Source of the DNA: Amoebidium appalachense
Taxonomy: Eukaryota; Ichthyosporea
NCBI GenBank assembly: GCA_963693365.1
Contig: CAVNZM010000006.1
Span: 5,208,001 to 5,272,000, forward strand
Direction of reading: 5' to 3'
Length of the DNA: 64,000 nt
The notes below the pieces were generated by a model that worked only from the letters and a program-made list of their open reading frames with translations, had not been told where the DNA came from and did not search any database. Position numbers and translations under genes: made by a program. Positions 61,466 through 64,000 of this stretch are shown in pieces; positions within the stretch are counted from its first letter, which is position 1; every line of letters starts with the position of its first letter.

Positions 61466-61895
61466 GTGTATGTATAGTTTTGCATCTAGTTTTTTTTTTT
61501 TTTTTTTTTTGGTTTTTTGCCCCTTCGTTTTGGTATATGTGAAAAGGTGCGAATCCGAATGGTATCTATGCAAGTATCTTCTCCTTAACGCTTCTAGGTT
61601 TGCCCAGGTTTGGGTTTGTCGTGATTTTTGAAAGCTGTGCACAGAGTTTAAACCATATTTTTTAGCACATACGGTTTTCTCAACCTGTACATAAATGCGA
61701 AGTGCGTGTTCGGGGGAGCATATGAATATATTTATGGGCACACACACACCTACTGTACCCACACATACACTTATGCACACACACACACACACATACACAC
61801 ACATCTTCAGACACATACAGACATGTACACACACACGCACCCACACTCACAAGCAATACACCAAAACACACGTGTGTGTGTGCACACACACACAT

Positions 61896-61952
<57 letters not shown>

Positions 61953-62309
61953 CACACACACACACGCACACACTCACACGCACACACACCTGTACCGAGC
62001 CTGCACAGCAGCAGATTCCAAAACTTTTTTTAAGTATGTCTTTCCTCAGCCTTTTTCGAATTGCTTGTGTTCTGAAGTTTTGCCTACAGGCTTGTTTTGC
62101 AGTGTACAGGCAGCATCAATCATTCAGCCGGGAATGAACAACAAAAACTTTTAAACCGTCTGCTAACTCCCCCCCCCCCCCCCCCCGTCTCTGCCCTTTG
62201 GAGAGAGCACTACCAATATGCTAATCTGTGCATGCGATTGCCTATGCAACATTCCACGCAAATTCATGTTTTTCTCTTACCAGATCCTCCCTCGAGCCCC
62301 TCCTCCCCC

Positions 62310-62311
<2 letters not shown>

Positions 62312-62366
<55 letters not shown>

Positions 62367-62370
62367 CGGT

Positions 62371-62429
<59 letters not shown>

Positions 62430-62432
62430 GGT

Positions 62433-62477
<45 letters not shown>

Positions 62478-62502
62478 GGTGCACACACACACACACCCCG
62501 GT

Positions 62503-62549
<47 letters not shown>

Positions 62550-62552
62550 GGT

Positions 62553-62586
<34 letters not shown>
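62312..62586 (+). repeat. (CA)n array with regular CCGGTG interruptions
   Basis: CA dinucleotides broken five times by CCGGTG (62366, 62428, 62476, 62498, 62548), twice in the form CCCCGGTG, forming a higher-order repeat. Confidence 0.85.
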
Positions 62587-62587
<1 letters not shown>

Positions 62588-62944
62588 ACCACCAGCACTA
62601 CCCGCAGCAGCACCGCCACCACACGCACACACGCGCACACACAATGCGCGTTATGTTGGAAATATGAAGGTCATATCTTACAATGGGCTTTACTTTGCCG
62701 GTGCTCCGGCAATTCAAATTTAGAGCACTGGGCAATTTGAATTTGCTGTCTTATGCATGCAATCATTCCCCCCCCCCCCGCCCCTCCCCCCCCCCCCCTC
62801 TCACCCCCGTTCCCCCGTGCCCACAGCGCTCATTTGCAAAAACACCCTTCCCCTTTGCCCCCCCCCCCCCCCCCCCCCCCCCCGCGCCCTCCCCCCTTTC
62901 CCCCCCCATCTCCCTCTCCCCCCCTTCAGATACGTGCCCCCCTC

Positions 62945-62980
<36 letters not shown>

Positions 62981-63105
62981 TTTCGGAGGATGGGCTCTGC
63001 CTACTATTTATGCATACCGTCAAAGCTTTGTGTGGTCTTTGCAACCTGCATTGCTTTGACCGTCATGGATGTGCACTTCGTACTGTAACACATGCTACCC
63101 TCCCC

Positions 63106-63395
63106 CCTCCCCCCCCCCCCCCCCATAAGCAACCCTGCTCGTCTTTGATCAAGACGGGTTGACCCGCCCAAGTTCAGTTGATGCTGCTGTCTGTGTTGGA
63201 GCGTCGTATATAAGCGGGCTAAGGGGTCGAAACTCAGACGCAATTGATGACTTGGGTCCTCCCTGAGGATGGGCTCTGCTTATGACGCATACTGTGCACA
63301 TGGCTGATGTTGCATACTTGAATGTTTGCCTTTGCATGTCTCCTGCACCATGCTTCTCGTCGTGTATGTGTACTTCGTACCGTGTTCCGCATTCA

Positions 63396-63400
<5 letters not shown>
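63106..63400 (-). repeat. Dispersed repeat R1, complete copy
   Basis: On the minus strand: a 50-base G run, then TTTGAATGCGGAACACGGTA and CGAAGTAC, AAGCAGAGCCCATCCTCAGG, TTTCGACCCC, CCGTCTTGATCAAAGACGAG, GGTTGCTTATG and another G run. Used here to define the family's block order. Confidence 0.65.
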
Positions 63401-63447
<47 letters not shown>

Positions 63448-63549
63448 ACCACCACCACCACCACCACAACCAAAACCACCAAAATTCCCTGCCTCCCATG
63501 GCCATCTCACATGCACGGGGCCGTGCGTTCAGCATCATGCAGCCTCCCC

Positions 63550-63618
<69 letters not shown>

Positions 63619-63934
63619 CCCCCCCCCCCACCCCTCCCCGGCCCGCCAGCCATGGTGTTGCAATTATATGACCTATTGCAAACACGCGAATGCACGGATA
63701 AAAGTACATGCGGGAACATGACATTGTGCATGCACATTAAATTACCCGGTCAAAGCAGCAAACCAATTAACACCCGCACGTCCATACACATTGAATTTCT
63801 CATTAGTTCAGAAGCCGGTGAGATCTGCATATATATGCAGGCAAGAAAATGAATATCCGCACGCGCTCTACATGCATGCAAATATTGCTCTCCGGGCACA
63901 TATGCATTTGGGGGGGGGGGGGGGGGGGGGGGGG

Positions 63935-64000
<66 letters not shown>

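Larger units (their letters stand above)
61466..64000. other. 3' flank of SLC35C2, microsatellites and R1 copies
   Basis: T run 61491-61510; CA-rich 61738-61990; higher-order CA array 62312-62586; C-rich 62768-62980; two R1 copies on the minus strand (63096-62983 and 63400-63106); C tracts 63398-63447 and 63554-63629; unique 63640-63905; G run 63910-63937; (AG)n 63938-64000, cut by the window edge. No gene seen. Confidence 0.6.

Overview
This is nuclear DNA from a eukaryote. Genes are split by GT-AG introns of about 0.25 to 2.8 kb, the recognisable products are eukaryote-specific (WASHC3, Akirin, SLC35C2, an OTU protease, a THAP-type zinc finger, seven-helix receptors), and introns and intergenic DNA are saturated with poly-C/poly-G, (CA)n, (GA)n and (CGCA)n tracts. 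The cyclic-AMP-receptor-like GPCRs, very short 5' leaders and compact genes suit a protist, but the window does not fix a lineage.

Layout. From 1.7 to 44.9 kb lies a dispersed cluster of five paralogous seven-transmembrane receptors, each with the same three-exon, phase-0 plan: a short N-terminal exon, an exon with TM1-TM5, and an exon with the rest of intracellular loop 3 plus TM6-TM7. Subfamily 1 is gene A (minus, 5659-1710; one in-frame TAG) and gene B (plus, 7681-10688; intact), head to head. Subfamily 2 is gene C (minus, 19443-15679; intact), gene D (minus, 27941-24426; one in-frame TAG) and gene E (plus, 40354-44862; two 1-base deletions). Between D and E sit three exons of an OTU cysteine protease (minus, 36909-33847).

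The right part is ordinary housekeeping: Akirin (minus, 50865-49647, last exon not found), a THAP-type zinc-finger/coiled-coil gene (plus, 51584-52749, with one TAG and one frameshift), WASHC3/CCDC53 (minus, five exons, 59273-53523) and, divergently, SLC35C2 (plus, 60195-61465, one missing base near the N terminus). WASHC3 and SLC35C2 share a 0.9 kb promoter region.

Most interesting points: the receptor cluster and its gene models; TM6-TM7 DNA that is about 94% identical between two otherwise diverged subfamilies; three in-frame stops that are all TAG while no well-supported gene here ends in TAG; four apparent one-base losses; a CCAAT plus CACGTG element just before the start codon of subfamily 2 genes; directional poly-C/poly-A composite tracts; and a dispersed repeat family tied to poly-G. 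Assembly or homopolymer error remains a live explanation for the broken frames.
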